From NCBI GenBank assembly GCA_017517135.1, contig JAFXAK010000019.1, positions 1-37,891 of the forward strand: a stretch of DNA of 37,891 nt. The letters run 5' to 3'. Position 1 is the stretch's first letter. The number at the start of each line of letters is the position of its first letter. This document shows positions 31,780 to 37,891 of the stretch, one piece after another. The notes under the pieces are model-generated. The model searched no databases and had not been told where the DNA came from. It saw only the letters and a program-made list of their open reading frames with translations. The translations under genes and the position numbers were made by a program. The stretch comes from Clostridia bacterium. Lineage in GTDB: Bacteria > Bacillota > Clostridia > Oscillospirales > Acutalibacteraceae.

Positions 31780-33060
31780 ATGGCATATAAAGATAGAATT
31801 ATTGATAATTTATTAGAGCTGAAATTGGAGGCATTCGGAGCCGCTTTGATAAAAGGGCCAAAGGGGTGCGGGAAAACTACTTCTGCAAAGCAAAAAGCAA
31901 AAAGCTTTGTTGAATTTCAGGATGAAGAGGTAAGAGATAACCTTTTGGCAGTTGCACAAGCTGCACCGAAAAAGCTTCTTATAGGTGAAAAGCCGCGATT
32001 ATTTGATGAATGGCAGGATGCACCTAAATTATGGGGAACAATACGCAAGGACATTGATGATACAGGAAAAAACGGTCAATATATTTTAACGGGTTCGTCA
32101 TCAAAGGATATCAGTACGCCTCATACGGGAACTCTGCGAATCAGTCAATTATTGATGTACCCTATGAGTCTTTATGAAAGCGAAGAATCAAACGGCAGTG
32201 TTTCACTGATTGAATTGTTTAATAATCCTGATAATTTTGACGGATGTGAATCAGATTTGTCGATTGACGGTTTGATTTTTGCCATATGCAGAGGCGGTTG
32301 GCCAAGAGGCCTGTTAAATGAAAGCACACGGGCAAAGCTTGAAATTGCAAAGGATTTATATCGTCAGACTTATTCGGTGGATATTTCAAATATTGACAAC
32401 ATTAAAAGAAATGCTCGCTGGACACAGGCAATATTGCAATCGTACAGCAGAAATATTTGCACATTAGCAGAAACAAAAACAATTTTTGATGATGTAAAAG
32501 CAAATTATGATGTAAGTGAAAAAACTCTTTATGATTATATTGATGCACTTGAAAGATTATATATAATTGATGATATAGATGCGTGGTGTCCTGCAATCCG
32601 TTCAAAAACGGTTATCCGGGCATCTAAAAAACGCAATCTTATTGATCCGTCCGTTGCCGTGGCAGCGTTAGGATTGTCACCTGATTACTTTAATACCGAT
32701 TTTAAAACACTTGGTTTTCTTTTTGAATCTTTATGCATCCGTGATCTTAAAATTTACTCTTCTGCCTTTGACGGAACAATGTCGTATTATAGGGACAGAT
32801 ATGGTCTGGAGGCAGACGGTGTGCTTCATCTTAATGATGGCAGATATGCACTTCTTGAATTCAAATTGGGCTCAAAGGAAATTGAAGAAGGTGCAAAGCA
32901 CTTGTGTGAAATAGAAGAACTTATAAAAAAATATAATGAAAAAGAAAAACAATGCAAGCTTCGTTTGCCTGATTTAAAAATTGTTATCACGGGTACACAG
33001 TTTGGTTATAAAAGAGAAGACGGTGTGTTTGTTATTCCTATCGGTTGCCTGAAAAATTAG
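31780..33060 (+). CDS. P-loop ATPase, AAA_14/DUF4143 type
   Basis: Start ATG 31780 is 7 bases after AAGGAG; the in-frame ATG at 31762 lies before that RBS. The 426-residue product has Walker A GPKGCGKT (26-33), Walker B PRLFDEWQ (72-79), sensor-like YILTGSS, and a C-terminal DUF4143-like part (KTLGFLFESLCIRDLKIYS ... GRYALLEFKLG), where the acidic and Lys residues recall a decayed PD-(D/E)XK fold. This family is widespread in Firmicutes and Bacteroidetes with no settled role. The gene is AT-richer than its neighbours, which suggests transfer. No partner gene is on the same strand. Confidence 0.85.
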   Translation: MAYKDRIIDNLLELKLEAFGAALIKGPKGCGKTTSAKQKAKSFVEFQDEEVRDNLLAVAQAAPKKLLIGEKPRLFDEWQDAPKLWGTIRKDIDDTGKNGQYILTGSSSKDISTPHTGTLRISQLLMYPMSLYESEESNGSVSLIELFNNPDNFDGCESDLSIDGLIFAICRGGWPRGLLNESTRAKLEIAKDLYRQTYSVDISNIDNIKRNARWTQAILQSYSRNICTLAETKTIFDDVKANYDVSEKTLYDYIDALERLYIIDDIDAWCPAIRSKTVIRASKKRNLIDPSVAVAALGLSPDYFNTDFKTLGFLFESLCIRDLKIYSSAFDGTMSYYRDRYGLEADGVLHLNDGRYALLEFKLGSKEIEEGAKHLCEIEELIKKYNEKEKQCKLRLPDLKIVITGTQFGYKREDGVFVIPIGCLKN

Positions 33061-33134
33061 CAGATTGCGGTACCTGTGTTGCTTGCAAATGAAGTTTTTA
33101 TCGGAAGTAAAAATTTTTGACACTATAATGAACT

Positions 33135-33180
33135 AAACCTCCCGGATATGCGTCAGCAGTATCAGGGAGGTTTGATTTTT
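33135..33180. terminator. Bidirectional terminator
   Basis: AAACCTCCC (33135-33143) pairs with GGGAGGTTT (33165-33173), with an inner GATA/TATC, followed by gattttt. It lies between two convergent genes. Confidence 0.85.
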
Positions 33181-33218
33181 CCTGTTTCCAAAAATTATAT
33201 TTCAATACATTTAACAAT

Positions 33219-33830
33219 TCAGCAAGAATCCGAGCCTTCTTTAATGCGGATAAAAGCATCAGTTCTTTTTTTCATTTCTTGTATGCTGAGCAGATTAATT
33301 TGTTCTAAGCTTTCGTTCAGGGTGAAATATCCTCTTAACAGCGGATGAATTTTCTGATATTCGTTTTGAACTGTTCTGAGAGCAGTTTTGAAACAGTCAT
33401 AGCCATATGTGTTGACAAGATACGGTAAGCCTGCAACAGACAAAATATGTTCATAGTCAATATAATCGTGATTGTTTGTTGATTGCTCCTGAAATTTTTT
33501 CATAACAGGACAAAGCTCTTCTTCAGTAGCGTATGCGGTATATCCTCTTATAAAAAATATTTTAAGCCTCATTTTACGGCATCTTTTTAAGCTGTCGGAA
33601 TAAAAGGCTTTTAAGTCATAATTCATAGCACTTTTATTAAGCAATAATACTTTTAAGTGTTCAAATCTTATTTCGTAGCAATGTTTTTTTGATGTTGCCT
33701 TATCGCATAAAAAGTCAATTAGTTCCTGTGTCAGATTGTATGTATATAAATCTTGTAATAATTTTTTATATTCGGGGTGCAACAAACAATCTGAACATTT
33801 TGAAAACCAATATTTTAATTCTTCAAGCAT
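33219..33830 (-). CDS. Hypothetical protein, unrecognised
   Basis: The ATG at 33830 gives 203 residues (MLEELKYWFSKCSDC...). The frame is open upstream, but that part overlaps the alpha/beta hydrolase gene in another frame and looks non-coding. The protein is soluble, predicted mostly helical, rich in Lys, Leu and Tyr, with several Cys (SDC, FLCDK, KKHCYE) that form no known motif, and it ends with KEGSDSC. The RBS is poor (GGCGG). It starts 19 bp after the hydrolase stop, so it may be co-transcribed. It is AT-rich like the ATPase gene opposite, which suggests acquired DNA. I do not recognise the family. Confidence 0.6.
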   Translation of the reverse strand: MLEELKYWFSKCSDCLLHPEYKKLLQDLYTYNLTQELIDFLCDKATSKKHCYEIRFEHLKVLLLNKSAMNYDLKAFYSDSLKRCRKMRLKIFFIRGYTAYATEEELCPVMKKFQEQSTNNHDYIDYEHILSVAGLPYLVNTYGYDCFKTALRTVQNEYQKIHPLLRGYFTLNESLEQINLLSIQEMKKRTDAFIRIKEGSDSC

Positions 33831-33849
33831 ACTGATACCGCCAAAAAAC

Positions 33850-34743
33850 TTATTTAATTGTATTTCTGAAAAACTCGCACATCTTGTCGATATATATTTT
33901 TCCTGCCTTGCTTTCGGGCTCGAGCACACCGAAAACATGGGGCAGATTTTTACCCTCGAACTTGGGGAAATTGAGAAGAGACGCGTCAATTCCCTTTGAT
34001 AAGAACAGCTCATATGCCTTTTTTGTCTGCTTTAATGCGAGGAAATCGCCCGAGCTTGTGACGAAGAGCGTGGGGGGGAGCTTGGCAAAGTCTATAATCT
34101 CGTCTAAATTGAGGTAGGGTGTTGTGCTTGTTCTGAACGGCTTTTCGTCCCACATTTTTCGGCAGTAAGCACCCATAACAGATGTGTTCATATATGCAAC
34201 GGGAGAGGTAAGTGTAAGAGCAGTAAATTTCAGCCCCGTGTCAACCGTTGAAAAGTGCTGCTTTAAGTATGCACTTCCGTTTATTATAGCAGAATAAACT
34301 GCAAGCTGACCGCCTGCGGAGTCGCCCGTGAGCATAATATTGTTTTTGTCGGCAGGGAAGGAGTCAATATTGTCGCCTATCCATTTAAGAGCCTTTGAAA
34401 TGTCCTTAAGCTGCTCTCTCACCCTTACATCGGGCACAAGAGGATAGCTTATATTGAACACACAGAAGCCTCTTTTTGCAAGGGACAGACAGTAAAACTT
34501 GTTGAGGTCCTTGTCGGCATACATCCATCCGCCGCCGTGTATATCTATTATAACAGGCAGCTTCCCCTCGGTATTTTCGGGGTAGTATACATCGAGCAGA
34601 TGATAAGGATTTTTATCGTCTATGTAAGGAAAATTGTTTTCCTCTTCAATCCCCTCAGGCTTTATCTGCCTTGCGTGAACCTTTGCATCACTCTTTTCGG
34701 TGTTTTTCCACACCTTGGAAAAAATATTAAAAAGGATATCCAT
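33850..34743 (-). CDS. Alpha/beta hydrolase (esterase, HSL/BD-FAE-like)
   Basis: The 297-residue product has the oxyanion-hole HGGGW (69-73), the nucleophile elbow GDSAGG (Ser142) and late Asp (SSGDFLAL) and His (NLPHVF) candidates for the triad. The layout (about 300 residues, HGGGW then GDSAGG) is that of hormone-sensitive-lipase or feruloyl-esterase-like carboxylesterases. No signal peptide is seen, so it should be cytoplasmic. Start ATG 34743 follows GGAGGAA. Promoter boxes lie just upstream. The substrate is not determinable. Confidence 0.9.
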   Translation of the reverse strand: MDILFNIFSKVWKNTEKSDAKVHARQIKPEGIEEENNFPYIDDKNPYHLLDVYYPENTEGKLPVIIDIHGGGWMYADKDLNKFYCLSLAKRGFCVFNISYPLVPDVRVREQLKDISKALKWIGDNIDSFPADKNNIMLTGDSAGGQLAVYSAIINGSAYLKQHFSTVDTGLKFTALTLTSPVAYMNTSVMGAYCRKMWDEKPFRTSTTPYLNLDEIIDFAKLPPTLFVTSSGDFLALKQTKKAYELFLSKGIDASLLNFPKFEGKNLPHVFGVLEPESKAGKIYIDKMCEFFRNTIK

Positions 34744-34774
34744 AAAAATTCCTCCGTTATCACTATATATGTTT

Positions 34775-34803
34775 ATGATATAAAAATAGTTTTATTTTGT
34801 CAA
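34775..34803 (-). promoter_or_regulatory. Promoter of the alpha/beta hydrolase gene
   Basis: On the minus strand TTGACA (34798-34803) and TATCAT (34775-34780) have a 17-bp spacer. Confidence 0.8.
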
Positions 34804-34838
34804 TACCACGGATTTGCAAACAGAAAGTTGACATTTCA

Positions 34839-34878
34839 CATTGAGATGTTAGGTGACAATACACCTAAGTTCTCAATG
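34839..34878. other. Two-tier hairpin in the divergent intergenic region
   Basis: CATTGAGA (34839-34846) pairs with TCTCAATG (34871-34878), and inside it TAGGTG (34850-34855) with CACCTA (34862-34867). The intervening TGT/AGT is mostly unpaired. It lies between two divergent promoters and is not followed by a T-run on the plus strand. The rest of 34880-35040 shows degraded palindromic-repeat pieces (catcatggtag, acagcatcgttcc). Confidence 0.7.
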
Positions 34879-35045
34879 AAAATTTTGTTTTCGTCAGCAT
34901 TTTCAGTTTCATCATGGTAGTCAAGGATGCTCTTCTTCGTTTCCTCAAATTTGCTGCACATTTCTTAAGTTGCTTGTCGTACAGCATCGTTCCTTACAAA
35001 TTCAGACCTTTTGTTACAGTGTAAAAAATCAACAGCTGTATTTTA

Positions 35046-35074
35046 TTGACAATCTGTCATTAAAATATTATAAT
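35046..35074 (+). promoter_or_regulatory. Promoter of the metallophosphoesterase gene
   Basis: Consensus TTGACA (35046-35051) and TATAAT (35069-35074) with a 17-bp spacer. Confidence 0.9.
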
Positions 35075-35124
35075 CTAACGGATAGTTAAAGTTTTGTAAA
35101 TAAATTGTATATAAGAGGTTTTAT

Positions 35125-36546
35125 ATGTCTAAAGTAAAGCTTGCCGTTATTGCGGATATCCACCATTATTCCGAAAAGCTCGGTAACACGGGCAGGGCGT
35201 ATGAGCTGCGTTCGGGCTCGGATCAGAAATGTCTTGCCGAAACGGGTGCTGTTGTTGACAGCGCATTCTCTATGTTCGCCGAAAGCGACATTGATGCCGT
35301 TCTTATTGTTGGCGACATCACAAATGACGGCGAGAGAGCCTCGCACGAGGAAATCCTCAGAAAAATGCAGGAGCTTGATAAGAAAAAGCCGGTGTATCTC
35401 ATAACCTCCACGCACGACTGGTGCTCGGATAACCACGCGCGCCGTTTTGCGGGAGAGGATGTGTTTACGGATGTTGAAACCCTTTCGGGCGAACAAGTCC
35501 GTGATTGGTATGCTTCATTCGGAGAAAAAACGCTCCTTTCGTCCTTTGACACTCCTCAGGGCTTTACCTCAAGAAGCTTCCTTTTGGGGGATAATGTGCG
35601 TCTTCTTGCAATCAATGACGACTGTAACGGAGAGGGCGGAAAATCGGGCTACGACGAAAATCACCTCAGCTGGGTATATTCTCAGCTCGAAGAAGCAAAG
35701 GCAAAGGGACAGTATGTTATTGCAATGGAGCATCACTTATTGCTTCACAATGTAGGCTCACTTATAAACAAGGGACAGAGTATTGCAGATAACTTCGGTA
35801 TGGCTTCAAAATTTGCCGATAAGGGACTCAGACTTATGTTTGTGGGACATTCCCATATGCAGAGAACAACCGAATTTATAAGCGAAAACGGCAACAAAAT
35901 CACACAGGTGAATGTAGGCTCGCTGTGCGGCTATCCCGCACCTGTCACCTATGTAACAATAGAGGACGGTGAAGCCGAAATAAAGGTGGACTATCTCAGG
36001 GGCTTTACATACAACGGTAAAGAGTACGGTGCCTCATTCTTTGAAAAGCACACAAGCGATGTTATGTATAATCTTCTCAATTCCGCTGTGAGCGACAAAA
36101 AGGATTTCCACGAACGCTTGCTGGCACAGGGAATAAGAATAAAAAGCTTTGATAAATTATACCCCGTAATAAAAAAGGGTGCGAATATTCTTCTCAAAAT
36201 GAGGGTAGGCACGGCAGGACGGCTTATAAATTTCTTTACATTCGGCAAGGGTATTGACAAAAAGAGCGTTAAAGCCATAAAAAACGAGCTGCTTTTGCCT
36301 CTTGTTATAAAGGTTTTTCTGTGCGTGTTTGACGGCAGTAAAACTGCAAAAGACTTTAACGAGGAAACAAAAAAGGTCGTTTTCGATGCGGGCACGCTTT
36401 TTGAAAGAATAGTAAAAAAACTGCCTCTTAAAGCGAATAAAAAAGCAGGCCTACTGAAAACTGCAAAGCAGATTTCCGATATTGCAGGCGAATTGGTTTA
36501 CCCTGCCTTACCCGATAATGAATACTGTGTAATTTCACTTAAATGA
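35125..36546 (+). CDS. Calcineurin-like metallophosphoesterase
   Basis: The 473-residue product carries the two-metal site: Asp11-Ile-His13, GDITND (63-68), a THD (96-98) in place of the usual GNHD/E, MEHH (late His) and GHSH. The first 280 residues are the catalytic domain; the remaining about 190 residues (after VDYLRGFTYNGKEYG) are helical and basic and not recognised. The loss of the Asn in GNHD is unusual, because this residue coordinates metal in the family, so activity may differ. No signal peptide is seen. The SDR gene follows 14 bp later, probably as an operon. Substrate unknown (phosphodiester or phosphomonoester). Confidence 0.88.
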   Translation: MSKVKLAVIADIHHYSEKLGNTGRAYELRSGSDQKCLAETGAVVDSAFSMFAESDIDAVLIVGDITNDGERASHEEILRKMQELDKKKPVYLITSTHDWCSDNHARRFAGEDVFTDVETLSGEQVRDWYASFGEKTLLSSFDTPQGFTSRSFLLGDNVRLLAINDDCNGEGGKSGYDENHLSWVYSQLEEAKAKGQYVIAMEHHLLLHNVGSLINKGQSIADNFGMASKFADKGLRLMFVGHSHMQRTTEFISENGNKITQVNVGSLCGYPAPVTYVTIEDGEAEIKVDYLRGFTYNGKEYGASFFEKHTSDVMYNLLNSAVSDKKDFHERLLAQGIRIKSFDKLYPVIKKGANILLKMRVGTAGRLINFFTFGKGIDKKSVKAIKNELLLPLVIKVFLCVFDGSKTAKDFNEETKKVVFDAGTLFERIVKKLPLKANKKAGLLKTAKQISDIAGELVYPALPDNEYCVISLK

Positions 36547-36560
36547 TTGGAGAAATAAAG

Positions 36561-37556
36561 ATGGCAAAGAAAATTGTCTGTATGACAGGTGCAACGGGCC
36601 ATGTAGGCTTTGCAACTCTCAAGGAGCTTGAAAAGTATGACGACAGAGAAGTCCGTATTCTTTTAAGAAAGGATCCCGGCTATTTTGACGGTATCAACTG
36701 CACAAAGGTAAAGGGCGACATCACGGATTACGAGTCACTTCTTGAAGCATTCAGGGATTGCGAAATCGTATATCACATTGCCGGCTGTGTTGAAATCAAG
36801 GCAGGCAACGAGGATATGGTATACAACATCAATGTGAACGGCACAAAGAATGTTGTCAAGGCTTGTCAGAAATGCGGTGTAAAGAGACTTGTTTATATGT
36901 CAAGCGTTGATACATATGTGCCTCTGCCCGATAACAGAGAAATGACAGAGGTTTATAAGTATAACCCCGACGAATTGGAGGGTGCATACGCTAAAACAAA
37001 GGCTGAAGCAACTCAGTTCGTGCTCGACAACAACGGTGTTGACGGCCTTGAAACAGTAGTATGTCAGCCGAGTGCCTGTATGGGACCTTACGACTTCAAG
37101 GTGTCGAGTGTCGGCAGTATGATAAGAATGTTCTCAAGCGGAAAATTCCCCATCACAATGACCTTCGGCGGATATAACTTCGTTGATGTACGCGATGTTG
37201 CCATAGGTACAGTTGCAGCAGGTGACAAGGGGGGAGCAGGTGAGGTATATCTTCTCTGCAACAAGTCCTGCACTGTTGACGAATTTATCCGTCTTCTTGC
37301 CGAGGTAAGCTCCAACAAGCCTCCGAAAATCAAGCTCGGCAGAAAGCTTATCGAAGCGTTCTGTCCCGTTATGGAAGCTTACTACAAGCTCTCCGATCAG
37401 ACACCCCTCATCACCCGTTATTCAATAAGAAAGCTCTGCTCAAACTGTAACTTCTCCTTTGAAAAAGCTCAGAACGAATTAGGCTACAACCCCAGAAGCC
37501 TCAAGGAAAGCCTTGCAGATACAATTAAGTGGATAAGGGAAACAGAAAATAAATAA
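36561..37556 (+). CDS. NAD(P)-dependent extended SDR (epimerase/3-beta-HSD-like)
   Basis: Start ATG 36561 follows GGAG by 8 bases; an in-frame ATG at 36543 overlaps the preceding stop region and lacks this. The 331-residue product begins with KKIVCMTGATGHVG (GxxGxxG, residues 10-16), has an IAGCVEI, NVNGTKNVVKAC, SSVDTY and the catalytic YAKTK. That is the extended SDR pattern, similar to sugar epimerases, dihydroflavonol-reductase-like and 3-beta-hydroxysteroid dehydrogenases. The substrate cannot be deduced. It is the second gene of the operon with the phosphoesterase. Confidence 0.9.
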   Translation: MAKKIVCMTGATGHVGFATLKELEKYDDREVRILLRKDPGYFDGINCTKVKGDITDYESLLEAFRDCEIVYHIAGCVEIKAGNEDMVYNINVNGTKNVVKACQKCGVKRLVYMSSVDTYVPLPDNREMTEVYKYNPDELEGAYAKTKAEATQFVLDNNGVDGLETVVCQPSACMGPYDFKVSSVGSMIRMFSSGKFPITMTFGGYNFVDVRDVAIGTVAAGDKGGAGEVYLLCNKSCTVDEFIRLLAEVSSNKPPKIKLGRKLIEAFCPVMEAYYKLSDQTPLITRYSIRKLCSNCNFSFEKAQNELGYNPRSLKESLADTIKWIRETENK

Positions 37557-37560
37557 TATT

Positions 37561-37593
37561 ACCCGCAGACAAACTCTGCGGGTGAATTTTTTT
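37561..37593 (+). terminator. Terminator after the SDR gene
   Basis: ACCCGCAGA (37561-37569) pairs with TCTGCGGGT (37575-37583), followed by gaattttttt. Confidence 0.93.
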
Positions 37594-37594
37594 G

Positions 37595-37720
37595 CAGCAA
37601 AGGTCGGTTTTCGAATTGTAGTCAACGCTGACGAAACCTCACCGTTCTGCCATACACATTAGTTTTGTGATGAAAATAAATCGGTTTATAAGAATGAATT
37701 TGCCTTGAACGGAATTTTGC
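37595..37720. repeat. Interspersed repeat remnants
   Basis: The string gtagtcaacgctgacgaaacc resembles the GTAG-hairpin module (gtagtcaacgtgtcccacaacg at 16475). aaataaatcggtttataagaatgaattt matches 10502-10528. No gene is visible. Confidence 0.55.
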
Positions 37721-37810
37721 AGAAAAAATTAAAAGAGGCTGTAAAACGAAAGTGATGTGCTCCCTGTCAAGTAGACAGACGAAATAACAAAAATAGTAGT
37801 TAATCTATCC

Positions 37811-37846
37811 ATTCCCCATCCCTCCTGTACAGGAGGGATGGGGAAT
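37811..37846. terminator. Perfect 36-bp palindrome behind the transposase end
   Basis: ATTCCCCATCCCTCCTGT is followed directly by its exact reverse complement, an 18-bp arm with no spacer and no mismatch. It begins 3 bp after the putative transposase stop codon (minus strand), so it may terminate transcription there. It has no T-run on the minus strand. Confidence 0.85.
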
Positions 37847-37848
37847 TC

Positions 37849-37891
37849 TCATGAGGCGAATGCTGCATGGTATTCCATTGGTGTCATACAA
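37849..37891 (-). CDS. Possible transposase C-terminus (partial)
   Basis: Minus-strand frame ...CMTPMEYHAAFAS then TGA (37849-37851). The MTPxEY stretch close to the end is typical of IS3-family OrfB, whose last residues often read xMTPxEYR. Only 13 codons are in the window, so the call rests on this and on the flanking IS-like end. Confidence 0.5.
   Translation of the reverse strand, partial: CMTPMEYHAAFAS

Larger units (their letters stand above)
37758..37891 (-). mobile_element. 3' end of an IS3/IS150-like insertion sequence
   Basis: Reading inward from 37758 (TGCTCCCTGTCAAGTAGACAG) the end resembles the inverted-repeat ends of IS150-group IS3 elements. The minus strand carries the C-terminal codons of a possible transposase (see next entry) and a palindrome. 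The element runs off the right edge, so its length and second end are not visible. Confidence 0.55.

Noticed and set aside
33831-34013. N-terminal extension of the unrecognised protein
   Set aside because: It overlaps the hydrolase gene in another frame and reads as low-quality sequence; ATG 33830 gives a sensible start.

Overview
The window looks like a chromosomal segment of an anaerobic, spore-forming Clostridia (Oscillospiraceae/Ruminococcaceae-like gut Firmicutes). The reasons are a moderately AT-rich sequence, strong AGGAGG-type ribosome binding sites, the germination gene ypeB, a Firmicutes-type infC-rpmI-rplT operon with a leader attenuator, an AraM-type glycerol-1-phosphate dehydrogenase, LytTR signalling, and very large secreted cysteine-repeat proteins. 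This placement is an inference from gene content. No rRNA, tRNA or CRISPR array was found.

Region 1 (1-8.7 kb) holds two tandem paralogous giant secreted proteins. The first lacks its 5' end. Both carry modules with three Cys and one His, a shared Cys-poor last module, a Ser/Asp/Gly linker, the same Trp-containing amphipathic C-terminal tail and near-identical terminators. The second also has a signal peptide, a beta-prism-like N-terminal domain and InlB-type B repeats. Region 2 (8.8-10.4 kb) is a small accessory module: a Cys-rich mini-protein divergent from an XRE regulator, four 14-bp palindromic operators between them (one inside the regulator's own promoter), a 223-bp inverted-repeat element abutting the regulator's stop codon, and a mini ImmA/IrrE peptidase. 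Region 3 (10.6-16.4 kb) has egsA, an 11-residue-repeat lipoprotein, ypeB, and a cysteine desulfurase-thiI pair. Region 4 (16.9-20.1 kb) has a GxGYxYP-family protein and, on the other strand, infC-rpmI-rplT behind a leader; infC apparently starts at AUA.

Region 5 (20.4-24.9 kb) has a GPH-type symporter, then thyA-folA-MATE. Region 6 (25-31.1 kb) is gtrA-lytTR regulator-sensor kinase followed closely by nadA-nadB-nadC; three 23-bp direct repeats lie upstream of its promoter. Region 7 (31.2-34.8 kb) is more accessory: an AAA ATPase (AAA_14/DUF4143 type) behind four boxes spaced exactly 23 bp, an unrecognised protein and an alpha/beta hydrolase. Region 8 (35.1-37.6 kb) is a metallophosphoesterase-SDR pair. 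The window ends in what looks like the 3' end of an IS3-like element with a perfect 36-bp palindrome.

Intergenic spaces are dense in interspersed repeats. One family is a hairpin with compensatory changes that occurs three times as inverted pairs about 140 bp across. Another carries a GGAAGACGC hairpin. A third is a ~107-bp G-rich repeat (three copies). Several annotated-looking long reading frames start inside these repeats; starts were moved using promoters and ribosome binding sites.
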